Of a stretch of DNA of 11,986 nt, positions 1 through 7,062 are shown one piece after another. The notes below the pieces were generated by a model. The model was not told the DNA's origin, searched no databases, and saw nothing but the letters and a program-made list of their open reading frames with translations. How positions within the stretch are numbered: position 1 is the first letter of the stretch; every line of letters starts with the position of its first letter. The stretch lies in the NCBI GenBank assembly GCA_949745625.1, contig CATJZR010000109.1:1-11986 (forward strand), read 5' to 3'. The position numbers and the translations under genes are program-made. Source of the stretch: an uncultured Eubacteriales bacterium. GTDB lineage: Bacteria > Bacillota > Clostridia > Christensenellales > Borkfalkiaceae.

Positions 1-138
1 GCTTTCGCCGACGATTGCAAGCGTTTCGCCCTTGTAAAGGTCGAAGCTTATATCGCGCACCGCCTGCACCTTGCCGCCGTCCGTCTTGAAGCCGATTTTA
101 AGGTTTTTAACCGCAAGTTTAACTTCTCTCTCTTCCAT
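1..138 (-). CDS. oppD: Oligopeptide ABC transporter ATP-binding protein, OppD-like (partial, N-terminus only)
   Basis: Only the first 46 codons are inside the window; the gene runs off the left edge. The translation starts MEEREVKLAVKNLKIGF and contains VRDISFDLYKGETLAIVGES, which is the first beta sheet of an ABC ATPase leading into the Walker A loop (GES, where GxSGxGKS would follow). In the Opp/Dpp family this subunit sits on the cytoplasmic face and hydrolyses ATP to power import. The ATG at 138-136 lies 1 nt after the oppC stop codon (142-140), and its GGAGGG ribosome site (149-144) lies within the last codons of oppC. Translational coupling to the permease gene is therefore likely. OppD versus OppF cannot be decided from this fragment; position directly after oppC favours OppD. 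Confidence 0.88.
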   Translation of the reverse strand, partial: MEEREVKLAVKNLKIGFKTDGGKVQAVRDISFDLYKGETLAIVGES

Positions 139-139
139 A

Positions 140-1708
140 TCAGCCCTCCGAACCGCGCAAGCTTGGATTGAACGCATCCCTCAATCCATTGCCGAACAAG
201 TTGAAACTCAGCATTAACAATGCAAGGAAAACAGAAGGGAACAGCGCCACGTGGGGGGCGGTGGACAACACCGACTGACCTGCGGCGATAAGCGTTCCCA
301 CGCTCGTGATGCTACCCGAAGATAAATTTATAATACCGAGGTACGAAAGATTGGTTTCGGAATAAATCATGCTGGGTATAACCAAAGCACAGCTTGTGAC
401 AAGCGTGCCGAGCGCGTTGGGGAAAATATGTTTCCACATAATCCTTCTATCGCGCGCACCCAGCGTTCTCGCTGCGAGCACGTATTCCTGATTTTTGTAG
501 CGATAGAACTGCATACGCGTAGTGCCCGCCATACCTATCCACCCCGTAAGGAAGAATGCTATAAACAGCAAAAGTATCTGACTGGACGCGCCCATGTGAA
601 GTTTTAAAAGCGTTATTACAATCATGAACGGAACCGCCGACAATACGTCGGTAATACGCTCCATAATAAGGTCTACTTTTCCTCCGTAATAACCCGCGAC
701 CGCGCCGTAAATAGCGCCTACGAACATATTGACAGCCGCCACCGCTATTGCGAACAAAAACGAAAACCGCGCGCCCGAGAAAAGACATGTAAAAATATCT
801 TTACCCTCGCCCGTGCCGTTCGAGCCCGTGGTGCCGAATATAAAATACGGCTCTTCTATACCGTCCTTCTCGATTATCTTGTGATTATAAATATAGTATT
901 CGTAATAGTTCACGCGAACCTGAACTCCGCTGGAAGTAGGGCTGGAATAAGCGTACCAGACGCCGTTTTCGCCGTCGCCGGCAATTCGCTTTTTGGACGT
1001 ATAGTCGTCGGTAAAGCCCTGTTCTATATCGAATTGAGTGTAAGTCCAGTAATTGAGAATGACGTTGCCGTTATCGTCCAGCACGGGAATGGTTTTCGAG
1101 CCCTTCTTTTGCGTCTTAAAGTAGTAATTCGCGTCTTCCGTGTCCTGAGGAGCTTCCGGTCTGTCTCTCTTTTTTATCGTAGGGTAAATAACCTGAACGT
1201 CGTATTCATCCTGATAAGCCTGTAATGCAAAATAATCATCCATGTCCATATTGATATATACCATACCTTTTTTATGGTAGCTATCCACACGGCACTTATA
1301 CAACCCGTTATCAAGCAATTCGTACTTTTGATTTTTTATCGCATTATGTCCGGTTTCCTGACCCATCGCGTAGTTATATATAAACGTATATTTATCGAGG
1401 GTTTCTTCCTTGCATCCGTCCCAAAAATTAGTGTTTTCAAACAGTTTAAGTTTGGGGAGCGTACCTGCGAAATTCGAGTCGCGGTATTTAACCGAGTATG
1501 GCGTAAACAGGGGTGCAAACAAAGCAAGCAGCACCAGAACCGCAATAATGACGGCAGCAACTACCGCACCTTTATTTTTACAGAACCGACGGAAAGCATC
1601 GTGCAGGTATCCTACCGGCTTTGTATCGAGTTTGGTATCATGACTTAAATCGCTTTTTTTGGCAAACTGGAATTTTTCTTTGGGAATATCGTAAGTCTTG
1701 GTATCCAT
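140..1708 (-). CDS. oppC: Oligopeptide ABC transporter permease OppC with a large extracytoplasmic insertion
   Basis: This is one of the two membrane-spanning subunits of an Opp-type importer. The C-terminal half (about 286-522) is a standard permease: FGTTGSNGTGEGKDIF matches the usual FGTD..GRD.F entry, several membrane helices follow, and the EAA coupling loop is at about 408-430 (EYVLAARTLGA, then H..PN), which contacts the ATPase. An N-terminal helix spans about 47-69. Between it and the permease core lies a block of about 220 residues (70-290), hydrophilic and rich in Tyr, Asp and Lys, predicted to be outside the cell. The usual OppC is about 300 residues, so this block accounts for the whole excess. 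The start is supported by a GGGGG run about 10 nt upstream, and the ATG is 1 nt after the oppB stop. Family assignment is firm; the role of the insertion is unknown. Confidence 0.93.
   Translation of the reverse strand: MDTKTYDIPKEKFQFAKKSDLSHDTKLDTKPVGYLHDAFRRFCKNKGAVVAAVIIAVLVLLALFAPLFTPYSVKYRDSNFAGTLPKLKLFENTNFWDGCKEETLDKYTFIYNYAMGQETGHNAIKNQKYELLDNGLYKCRVDSYHKKGMVYINMDMDDYFALQAYQDEYDVQVIYPTIKKRDRPEAPQDTEDANYYFKTQKKGSKTIPVLDDNGNVILNYWTYTQFDIEQGFTDDYTSKKRIAGDGENGVWYAYSSPTSSGVQVRVNYYEYYIYNHKIIEKDGIEEPYFIFGTTGSNGTGEGKDIFTCLFSGARFSFLFAIAVAAVNMFVGAIYGAVAGYYGGKVDLIMERITDVLSAVPFMIVITLLKLHMGASSQILLLFIAFFLTGWIGMAGTTRMQFYRYKNQEYVLAARTLGARDRRIMWKHIFPNALGTLVTSCALVIPSMIYSETNLSYLGIINLSSGSITSVGTLIAAGQSVLSTAPHVALFPSVFLALLMLSFNLFGNGLRDAFNPSLRGSEG
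144..149 (-). promoter_or_regulatory. oppD ribosome binding site inside the oppC 3' end
   Basis: Reads GGAGGG on the minus strand, 5 nt before the ATG at 138-136 and overlapping the last sense codons of oppC. It decides the oppD start and implies that ribosomes finishing oppC feed directly into oppD. Confidence 0.8.
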
Positions 1709-1709
1709 A

Positions 1710-2717
1710 TTATTTTGCCCCCATCCTGATTCTCGGGTCGATAAACCCGTAACTTATATCCACTACGATACCGGCAAGCAAACCGACAAAGGTGTAAAAG
1801 CCGGAAAGCAGCATAAAGAAATCGTAATCCTGCGCGTTGATTGCATTTAAATACAGCTTGCCTACGCCGGGTATCGAAAACATATTTTCTATTATCATAG
1901 AACCCGAAAGCACCGAAATAAATTCGCTTAGAATCGAAGGAAATATTACTACCATCGAATTTCTGAGCGCGTGCTTAAAGGTTGCCTGTCCGCGCGTAAG
2001 TCCCTTCGTTCTTGCAAGCAGCATAAATTCGCTTGTAAGCACCTCCGAAAGCTCGGCGCGCGTATACCTCGCATATCCCGCAATAGAGCCGAGGCATAGC
2101 GAAAGCACTGCGGGCAACATGGACCTAAACATTTCCCAGTTGAAATAATCGAAACCTGCAAGCATAGTCTGCGGGAACAGCTTCCACTTATAGCAAAGGA
2201 AATACTGTATCAGCAACGCCAAAACTATCGACGGAACAGATATTAACAGAATAATAAAAATGTTTATTAACTGGTCAACCCATTTATTCTTTTTCAAAGC
2301 TGCAAGAATACCCAGTCCCAAACCGATAGGCACACCTATAACCGTGGAATAAATGTTAATAAGAACCGTGGGAGGAAGTTTTTCGACAAACACGTCCCAT
2401 ACAGGTTTAAGACGATATTCGGGCATAACCGCGACACCGAAATCGCCGAAAACGAAAATTCTTTTAAGATAAACGCCGAGCTGAGTCATAATAGGAACCC
2501 TCTCGTACGTCCAGCGTAACGTGACGGGGTCCTGCATGACATTCCTTATATATCCTCTTGCTTCCAGCTGCTTATATACAATAGCAGCATCCTCACCTTG
2601 CTGTATAGTTACGACTATAGGTAGTAGCTTAATGAGAACGAAACATATAAACATGATTACCGCGAACGTCATGAGCATAAGCCCTATTCGCTTCATCACA
2701 TATTTAAACATATACAT
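1710..2717 (-). CDS. oppB: Oligopeptide ABC transporter permease OppB
   Basis: This 335-residue integral membrane subunit is of normal family length. Visible features are the N-terminal helix (about 11-33), an extracytoplasmic stretch (about 35-110) with FGDFGVAV, which matches the usual GDFG.S motif of OppB, then five further hydrophobic helices. The EAA loop is at about 221-253 (RAELSEVLTSEFMLLARTKG, then KHALRNS). The C-terminal signature reads IENMFSIPGVGKL (276-288) and ends with IDPRIR. It would pair with OppC to form the translocation channel. The start at 2717 has AGGAGA 7 nt upstream; an in-frame ATG two codons later is possible but worse spaced. It lies 80 nt downstream of oppA, behind a strong stem-loop that may lower its expression relative to the binding protein, and 1 nt before oppC. 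Confidence 0.95.
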   Translation of the reverse strand: MYMFKYVMKRIGLMLMTFAVIMFICFVLIKLLPIVVTIQQGEDAAIVYKQLEARGYIRNVMQDPVTLRWTYERVPIMTQLGVYLKRIFVFGDFGVAVMPEYRLKPVWDVFVEKLPPTVLINIYSTVIGVPIGLGLGILAALKKNKWVDQLINIFIILLISVPSIVLALLIQYFLCYKWKLFPQTMLAGFDYFNWEMFRSMLPAVLSLCLGSIAGYARYTRAELSEVLTSEFMLLARTKGLTRGQATFKHALRNSMVVIFPSILSEFISVLSGSMIIENMFSIPGVGKLYLNAINAQDYDFFMLLSGFYTFVGLLAGIVVDISYGFIDPRIRMGAK

Positions 2718-2750
2718 TGGTATCTCTCCTCAAATCCGATATATCCAAAG

Positions 2751-2776
2751 ACGGGGACGGATAGCTCCGTCCCCGT
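2751..2776 (-). promoter_or_regulatory. Intercistronic stem-loop between oppA and oppB
   Basis: A perfect 11-bp inverted repeat, ACGGGGACGGA (2751-2761) and its complement (2766-2776), with a TAGC loop. On the transcribed strand it is followed by CTTTGGATAT, so there is no U-tract and it is not a standard terminator. Hairpins in this position are known in binding-protein transporter operons, where they protect the upstream mRNA or cause partial termination, giving more binding protein than permease. That role is inferred here. Confidence 0.8.
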
Positions 2777-2797
2777 GATTGAGACTTAATTTTTTAC

Positions 2798-5446
2798 TCA
2801 GTCAACCGCCTTATAGAAGTCTTCGAGATTTCCTTTTGTCTTGACGAAGTCAGCCCATTCGGAATCCGTATAGTTGACAATCTGATAACGATAACCGCCG
2901 TAACCTAAGAAGATATTATGCTCGTCGGTTATATAAGAGAATTTTGCACCCAGCAGGGTTGCCGAAAACTGCGACGTTGTAAATATGCTGTAATATTTAC
3001 CGATTATTACTTCCTCAAGCTTAGACAGCAACTGCAGTCTTGCAGCCTCGGGAGCAAAACCCGTACTCCAGTTATAGGTTTCTTTTTGCCCGCGGCTTTC
3101 CGCTATACCGTTAAGGCAGCAATACCAGTTGTACAGGCTCATTGTAAGTTCGGTGCCTGCACCCTTGTAATCGCCTGCCGGCATCGTGAACGTAAGGTTT
3201 TCGCTCTTGGTATCCCACCAGACCGGATACATAAGTCCCGCTTCGGGGTCAAGGTAGCACTGAAGTACTCCTGCGGGGTCGAACGGACCGCCGCCGAATC
3301 CGGTACCGGAAGCAAGTTCATAGGCGCCTGCCCTGAAATCGTCAGCCCAGCGGTCACCGAATGAAGCGTCGAATACAAGTTCGATTTTACCTTCCAGCGC
3401 CGTATCTTTGGTTATAGACGCAAAGAATTCTACCAAGTATTCATAGTCAATTCTCGTATTGGGATTATCCACGGAAGTTCCGTAAACAAATCTAATTTTC
3501 TTGTTTGCATCGTAGCCGTACTTGTCAGCATTTGACGTGAGTTCGGTATACGCTTTCTGAATAAGCTCTTTTGCAAGAGTTTTATTCATACCGTTCATAG
3601 CGTCGTACGCATCCTCGTAATTGCTGTAAGTGCGGTTTCCGTCGGTCCACGTTCCGTTTTCGTTTTCGGTGAAGCCGTAAACTCTTAACAAGCCCTTCTT
3701 TGCGTACTCGGAATCCCTGTAAACTCCGCCGTTTTCAACGTCGTAATAATAGCTGGGTCCGAGTATACCGTAGCAAGTCTGGTGCGCCGTGGTCGTCTTG
3801 GCATTGTAATCGTCCCTGTCGAACGAAAGCGAAATCGCCTTTCTGAAATCGTCGATTGCAAGTATTCCGCTGTTATGACCGGAAGCTTTCAGTCCGTTAA
3901 GGTCCGCATACAGGTTCAACGCGAAAGTACCGGTACCGGGCGTGAAGTAAGCATACTTAGAGTTTCTGTACCCGTCTTTATGAGCCGAATCGATACTGAT
4001 ACTGTCGATTTCACCCGCAAAGAACTTCGTCCACTGCGTATTATTCTCGGGTATACATTCGGTAACGATTTTGGTTACGTTGTACTGATTGGCGTTCTCT
4101 TCAAGTGCGTATCCGTACCAGTTATCGTTTCTTTCGAGGGTAAACTGTTTGCCGCTTTGGAACTCGGTAAGCTTGTAAGGTCCCCAGCTTGCGGAGGTAG
4201 CAGTGCTTGTATTGTAAGTAGTCGTCCAAAGAGTGGACCCTTCCTGAGGAGCCTTTTTAAGCGATTCGTATAAACTCTTCTTTACCAAAGGAAGGCTTGC
4301 AAAGCTGTAAGCCGCCTCGTACGAAAGCGAACCGTCCTCTTTCAGGCACATAATGGGATTGTCGAGACAAACGACTAATTCATAGTCGCTGGTGCTGTAA
4401 AGACCGACATCGCTGAACTCCATATTATCGAAAATATATCCGTAGTAACAGAATTCTTCCCATTCGAGATAAGCGTAATCGCCGACCTTGCTCGCATATT
4501 CTTCAACACTTGAGAAACCCTGCAATACGGCAATAATATTCCATAAAAGTTTTACGTCGTCTTCCTGAAGTTTAATGTAGCCGTCTTTATCGCATTTTTG
4601 GGTAAGCGCAATCCATTGTTTGCCAAGTTCGTCGTTTTTTCCTTCCGAATTCCAACCGAAATATCCCTCATTAAAATAATCGTTAAGGCTGTTAGAACTC
4701 CAGACGCCGCCGCTTTTATAGTTGAAAACAATGTCTTTTCCGTCAACCTGATAGGTGCCTCCCGACGTTTTAGTCATATCTTCGAGCGCGAAATACTCGT
4801 CTTCGGCGGGAGTGGAACTAATCATACCGGCGTAACCGTACTTTCCGTTATACAGATAGTCGCGTGCATTTCTTATAGTTATATTATTGTAATACGTAGA
4901 AGCACGCATATTCATAAAGTCGGGGTCAAGCTGTTGCTGCATCGAATACACAAAATCATTCGCATTTATAGCGGTACCGTCGTCCCACTTCAAATCTTTT
5001 CTCAAAGTAATTTTGTATGCGTAGCCGCCGGATTTTTTCTGCTCTGCGGTATATCCCCATTTCGCGTCTACTTCGTCGGTCACGTCTTCAAGATTAGTGG
5101 CCGCAGAGTAATTCACCGTAAATCCGCCGGGAACGATTGCATCGGCGTTAATTGTGCCGTCTTTATTGAATTTACCGCCGAGAGACTCATCGAACTCGTA
5201 GTCGTATTCAAAAAACGCAGAGCCGATGTAATCGAGTATCTGCCTATCGTTATTGTCCGCATAGTTAAGCTCGTTCCAGTTGGAAGGCATTACGGACGTG
5301 TAAGACCTCTCTGTGCCCTTTTTTAAACCGGCATCCGGAATCTTGTTATCGTCGTCTCCGCCGCAGGCCGCAAGACCCGCCGTCATAGTGGAAGCCATTA
5401 CGCAGGTAGCCGCTACCGCAACCAGCCTCTTCCAACTCTTTTTCAT
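2798..5446 (-). CDS. oppA: Peptide ABC transporter substrate-binding lipoprotein, OppA-like (SBP_bac_5 family), enlarged
   Basis: An extracellular lipid-anchored receptor that would hand its ligand to OppBC. The N-terminus has a basic start (MKKSWKR), a hydrophobic stretch and the lipobox LAAC with the modified Cys at about 28, followed by a GGDDD linker. Family 5 binding-protein signatures are at about 150-175 (LKWDDGTAINANDFVYS, matching the usual W.DG.P.TA.DF) and about 420-446 (WGPYKLTEF, LERNDNWYGY). At 882 residues it is far longer than the usual 540-600; much of the excess lies between these two motifs (about 176-418). A clear GGAGG 9 nt upstream supports the ATG at 5446, and a consensus promoter precedes it. 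Family 5 proteins also bind sugars, nickel or other ligands, so a peptide ligand is likely but not proven. The enlargement parallels the insertion in OppC. Confidence 0.93.
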   Translation of the reverse strand: MKKSWKRLVAVAATCVMASTMTAGLAACGGDDDNKIPDAGLKKGTERSYTSVMPSNWNELNYADNNDRQILDYIGSAFFEYDYEFDESLGGKFNKDGTINADAIVPGGFTVNYSAATNLEDVTDEVDAKWGYTAEQKKSGGYAYKITLRKDLKWDDGTAINANDFVYSMQQQLDPDFMNMRASTYYNNITIRNARDYLYNGKYGYAGMISSTPAEDEYFALEDMTKTSGGTYQVDGKDIVFNYKSGGVWSSNSLNDYFNEGYFGWNSEGKNDELGKQWIALTQKCDKDGYIKLQEDDVKLLWNIIAVLQGFSSVEEYASKVGDYAYLEWEEFCYYGYIFDNMEFSDVGLYSTSDYELVVCLDNPIMCLKEDGSLSYEAAYSFASLPLVKKSLYESLKKAPQEGSTLWTTTYNTSTATSASWGPYKLTEFQSGKQFTLERNDNWYGYALEENANQYNVTKIVTECIPENNTQWTKFFAGEIDSISIDSAHKDGYRNSKYAYFTPGTGTFALNLYADLNGLKASGHNSGILAIDDFRKAISLSFDRDDYNAKTTTAHQTCYGILGPSYYYDVENGGVYRDSEYAKKGLLRVYGFTENENGTWTDGNRTYSNYEDAYDAMNGMNKTLAKELIQKAYTELTSNADKYGYDANKKIRFVYGTSVDNPNTRIDYEYLVEFFASITKDTALEGKIELVFDASFGDRWADDFRAGAYELASGTGFGGGPFDPAGVLQCYLDPEAGLMYPVWWDTKSENLTFTMPAGDYKGAGTELTMSLYNWYCCLNGIAESRGQKETYNWSTGFAPEAARLQLLSKLEEVIIGKYYSIFTTSQFSATLLGAKFSYITDEHNIFLGYGGYRYQIVNYTDSEWADFVKTKGNLEDFYKAVD

Positions 5447-5493
5447 AATATATATCCTCCAAAATTAGTTTTCACAATTTAACCGCTTTTAAT

Positions 5494-5513
5494 CCGTCAG
5501 TATAAACTGTCGG
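5494..5513. promoter_or_regulatory. Imperfect palindrome in the oppA leader (possible operator)
   Basis: A 20-bp element with dyad symmetry (CCGnCAGT....ACTGnCGG, 16 of 20 positions symmetrical), lying from about +7 to +26 relative to the predicted oppA start point. The position suits a repressor operator. It could instead fold in RNA as a 7-bp stem with one A.A mismatch and a UUAU loop. I do not recognise it as the box of a named regulator. Confidence 0.4.
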
Positions 5514-5526
5514 TTGAGTTTATTGC

Positions 5527-5555
5527 ATTATATAGGTAAATTCCCGCTTTGTCAA
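5527..5555 (-). promoter_or_regulatory. Consensus sigma-A promoter of the opp operon
   Basis: On the minus strand, TTGACA (5555-5550) and TATAAT (5532-5527) are separated by exactly 17 bp, a full match to the housekeeping consensus. Transcription should start near 5520, leaving a leader of about 73 nt before the oppA ATG. A promoter this strong implies either high constitutive expression or control by a repressor. Confidence 0.88.
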
Positions 5556-5646
5556 TACTTTTTATGAAAAAAATACAAAAAAATTTTATAATTATGCAAA
5601 ATTAACGCAAAAATCTTATTTTTATGCAAAAATACACTGCAAAAAT
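5556..5646. promoter_or_regulatory. Phased A-tract region upstream of the opp promoter
   Basis: A very AT-rich stretch directly upstream of the -35 box. A-runs begin at about 5567, 5577, 5598, 5609, 5628 and 5641 on the plus strand, with spacings of 10, 21, 11, 19 and 13, close to multiples of the helical repeat. Four of them follow the hexamer GCAAAA. Phased A-tracts bend DNA, and A/T-rich sequence next to a -35 box can act as an UP element; either would raise promoter activity. The stretch encodes nothing I can support. Confidence 0.5.
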
Positions 5647-5697
5647 GTATAAAAATTAGTTTTTAACAATTTTTGTTTGGTATTAACAAACAATAAA

Positions 5698-5723
5698 CCC
5701 GCCGCGCTGAAAAGCGCGGCGGG
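5698..5723 (-). terminator. Rho-independent terminator after eda
   Basis: A perfect 11-bp GC-rich stem (CCCGCCGCGCT and its complement) with a GAAA loop on the plus strand (TTTC in the minus-strand transcript). Read on the minus strand it is followed by TTTATTGTTTGTT. It lies 19 nt after the eda stop codon and ends the large-membrane-protein/lemA/eda operon before the opp promoter region. Confidence 0.88.
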
Positions 5724-5742
5724 CTGAAAACATACGTTGTAT

Positions 5743-6357
5743 TTACTTTACAAGCTCTACCGCGGCGCGGGTTTTCGCCTCGATTTCCTCGGGTGTGCCG
5801 CTCATCATCCAGCTTCCGCCGCACGCGATTATCTTGTCGCAGGCGAGGTATTCCAAAATATTACTTTCGTTTATCCCTCCCGTAGGCATAATTTTGAGAT
5901 ACGGGAACGCGGCGCAAATCGCCTTTATAGTTTTAAGCCCGCCGTAGTTGGACGCAGGGAAAAATTTAAGCGTGGTAAGCCCCTTGGCGATAGCCGCCAT
6001 AGCCTCGGTAGGTGTGACGATACCGGGCAGGTACAGCGCGCCGTGCCCGGCGCAACAGTCCGCAACCTCTGCGGAAAAACCGGGGGATACAATAAATTTC
6101 GAGCCCGCTTTAAGCGCCTTTTCGCACTGCTCGCGGTTTATAACCGTACCCGCACCGACAAGCATATCGGGAAATTCCTTGACGGTAAGCGCGATTGCTT
6201 CCGCGGCGCAGGGCGTGCGGAATGTGATTTCCGCGCAGGGCAGTCCGCCGTTTACCAACGCGCGCATTTTGGGCAGCGTTTCATCTATGGAATTGAGCAC
6301 CACAACGGGGACTATTTTAGTGTTTTTAATGCGTTCCAAAAGTTTTTCGTGATTCAT
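5743..6357 (-). CDS. eda: 2-dehydro-3-deoxyphosphogluconate (KDPG)/4-hydroxy-2-oxoglutarate aldolase
   Basis: A cytosolic class I aldolase that cleaves KDPG to pyruvate and glyceraldehyde 3-phosphate, as used in Entner-Doudoroff and hexuronate breakdown. The 204-residue length is normal for the family. Catalytic elements are visible: E43 and R47 in AEITFRTP, GAGTV at 69-73, PGIVTPTE at 111-118, the Schiff-base lysine K131 in TLKFFPAS, and the phosphate-binding PTGGIN at 158-163. The start at 6357 is chosen because AAGGTGG lies 4 nt upstream and family alignments begin here. A longer in-frame reading from 6474 would run back into lemA and is rejected. It lies 11 nt after the lemA stop, so it is co-transcribed. 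No other Entner-Doudoroff or uronate gene is in the window, so the physiological substrate route is not shown. Confidence 0.95.
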   Translation of the reverse strand: MNHEKLLERIKNTKIVPVVVLNSIDETLPKMRALVNGGLPCAEITFRTPCAAEAIALTVKEFPDMLVGAGTVINREQCEKALKAGSKFIVSPGFSAEVADCCAGHGALYLPGIVTPTEAMAAIAKGLTTLKFFPASNYGGLKTIKAICAAFPYLKIMPTGGINESNILEYLACDKIIACGGSWMMSGTPEEIEAKTRAAVELVK

Positions 6358-6368
6358 TTTTCCACCTT

Positions 6369-7037
6369 TTAAAAGAATACTTCCGTTGCCTGTTCCTTTA
6401 TCTCTCTGCTTGCAATGAAGGGAATACGCGTGGTGTAGCCCTGCTTTGCCGCAACCATCATCTTCGCGGGCCATATCTGAATTTCTCTGTTCCAGGTATT
6501 GACCGTATCGTTATATTGCTCGCGCGCGGCGGTGATTTCCTTTTGCAGATACGAGTTCTGCTGTATCGCGTCGGAAATTTCGCCGTGCGACCTGAGGTCG
6601 GGATAATTCTCGAAGGTTCTGCGGATATTCCAACGGACCGAATCAATCTTAGCCGACGTCGCGTTCAAGTCGTTGCCGTTGGTAGAATGAAGTCCGCTGC
6701 GTGCCTCGGCGATAGCCGTAAACGTGTCCGCATCGAGCTTGACGGCCTTGTCTACGAGCTTGGCGAGGTTGGAAAGAATTACCACGCGCTGTTCGAGATA
6801 GTTATCAATCTGCGAAGCGTCGTGCTGCACCTTCTGCTCCAGCTGACGCAGATACTGCGCCGCCTTAATCTTTACGATGAGGAATATCAGCCCGGGAATA
6901 ATTCCCAGACACCAGAGTATTACCTCGAAAATTTTCGAGCCGACGCCTACTGTAACGGGAATTTGTTTTGCGATTACGTTGATTTCGCGTCCCTCTTCCC
7001 TTACGGGTCCGGTCTCTTCGTCCAATACGTTTGCCAT
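6369..7037 (-). CDS. lemA: LemA family membrane protein
   Basis: A 222-residue protein with one N-terminal membrane segment (about 33-56) followed by a long helical, coiled-coil-like region. LemA hallmarks are present: QRVVILSNLAKLV (83-95, the equivalent of R.DLIPNLV), the FENYPDLRS motif (142-150), and REQYNDTVNTWNREIQIWP (172-190), the equivalent of the conserved YN..V..YN..I..FP. The long N-terminal extension before the membrane segment (about 30 residues, acidic then basic) is longer than in typical LemA. The molecular function of LemA proteins is unsettled. AGGAG 8 nt before the ATG supports the start. It lies 25 nt after the large membrane protein and 11 nt before eda, all on one transcript. 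Confidence 0.9.
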   Translation of the reverse strand: MANVLDEETGPVREEGREINVIAKQIPVTVGVGSKIFEVILWCLGIIPGLIFLIVKIKAAQYLRQLEQKVQHDASQIDNYLEQRVVILSNLAKLVDKAVKLDADTFTAIAEARSGLHSTNGNDLNATSAKIDSVRWNIRRTFENYPDLRSHGEISDAIQQNSYLQKEITAAREQYNDTVNTWNREIQIWPAKMMVAAKQGYTTRIPFIASREIKEQATEVFF

Positions 7038-7062
7038 AATATTTACTCCTTTTTAATTTTTA

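Noticed and set aside
2751..2776. Intrinsic terminator ending transcription after oppA
   Set aside because: No U-tract follows the stem on the transcribed strand, and oppB, oppC and oppD have no other promoter that I can see between 2797 and 2718.
4598..5326. Plus-strand open frame of 242 codons opposite oppA
   Set aside because: It lies wholly antisense to the well-supported oppA frame, has no ribosome site or recognisable family, and its composition is what a shadow of a long gene gives.
5556..5697. CRISPR-like or direct-repeat array suggested by repeated GCAAAA
   Set aside because: The shared unit is only 6-8 bases with irregular 11-19 base spacing and no conserved repeat length; phased A-tracts explain it better.
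5737..6372. Plus-strand open frame of 211 codons opposite eda
   Set aside because: Antisense to a clear KDPG aldolase with catalytic residues in place; the translation is Arg/Phe-rich and unlike a real protein.
6358..6474. Upstream extension of eda by 39 codons
   Set aside because: It overlaps the 3' end of lemA, the added residues do not fit the aldolase family, and a good ribosome site serves the start at 6357.
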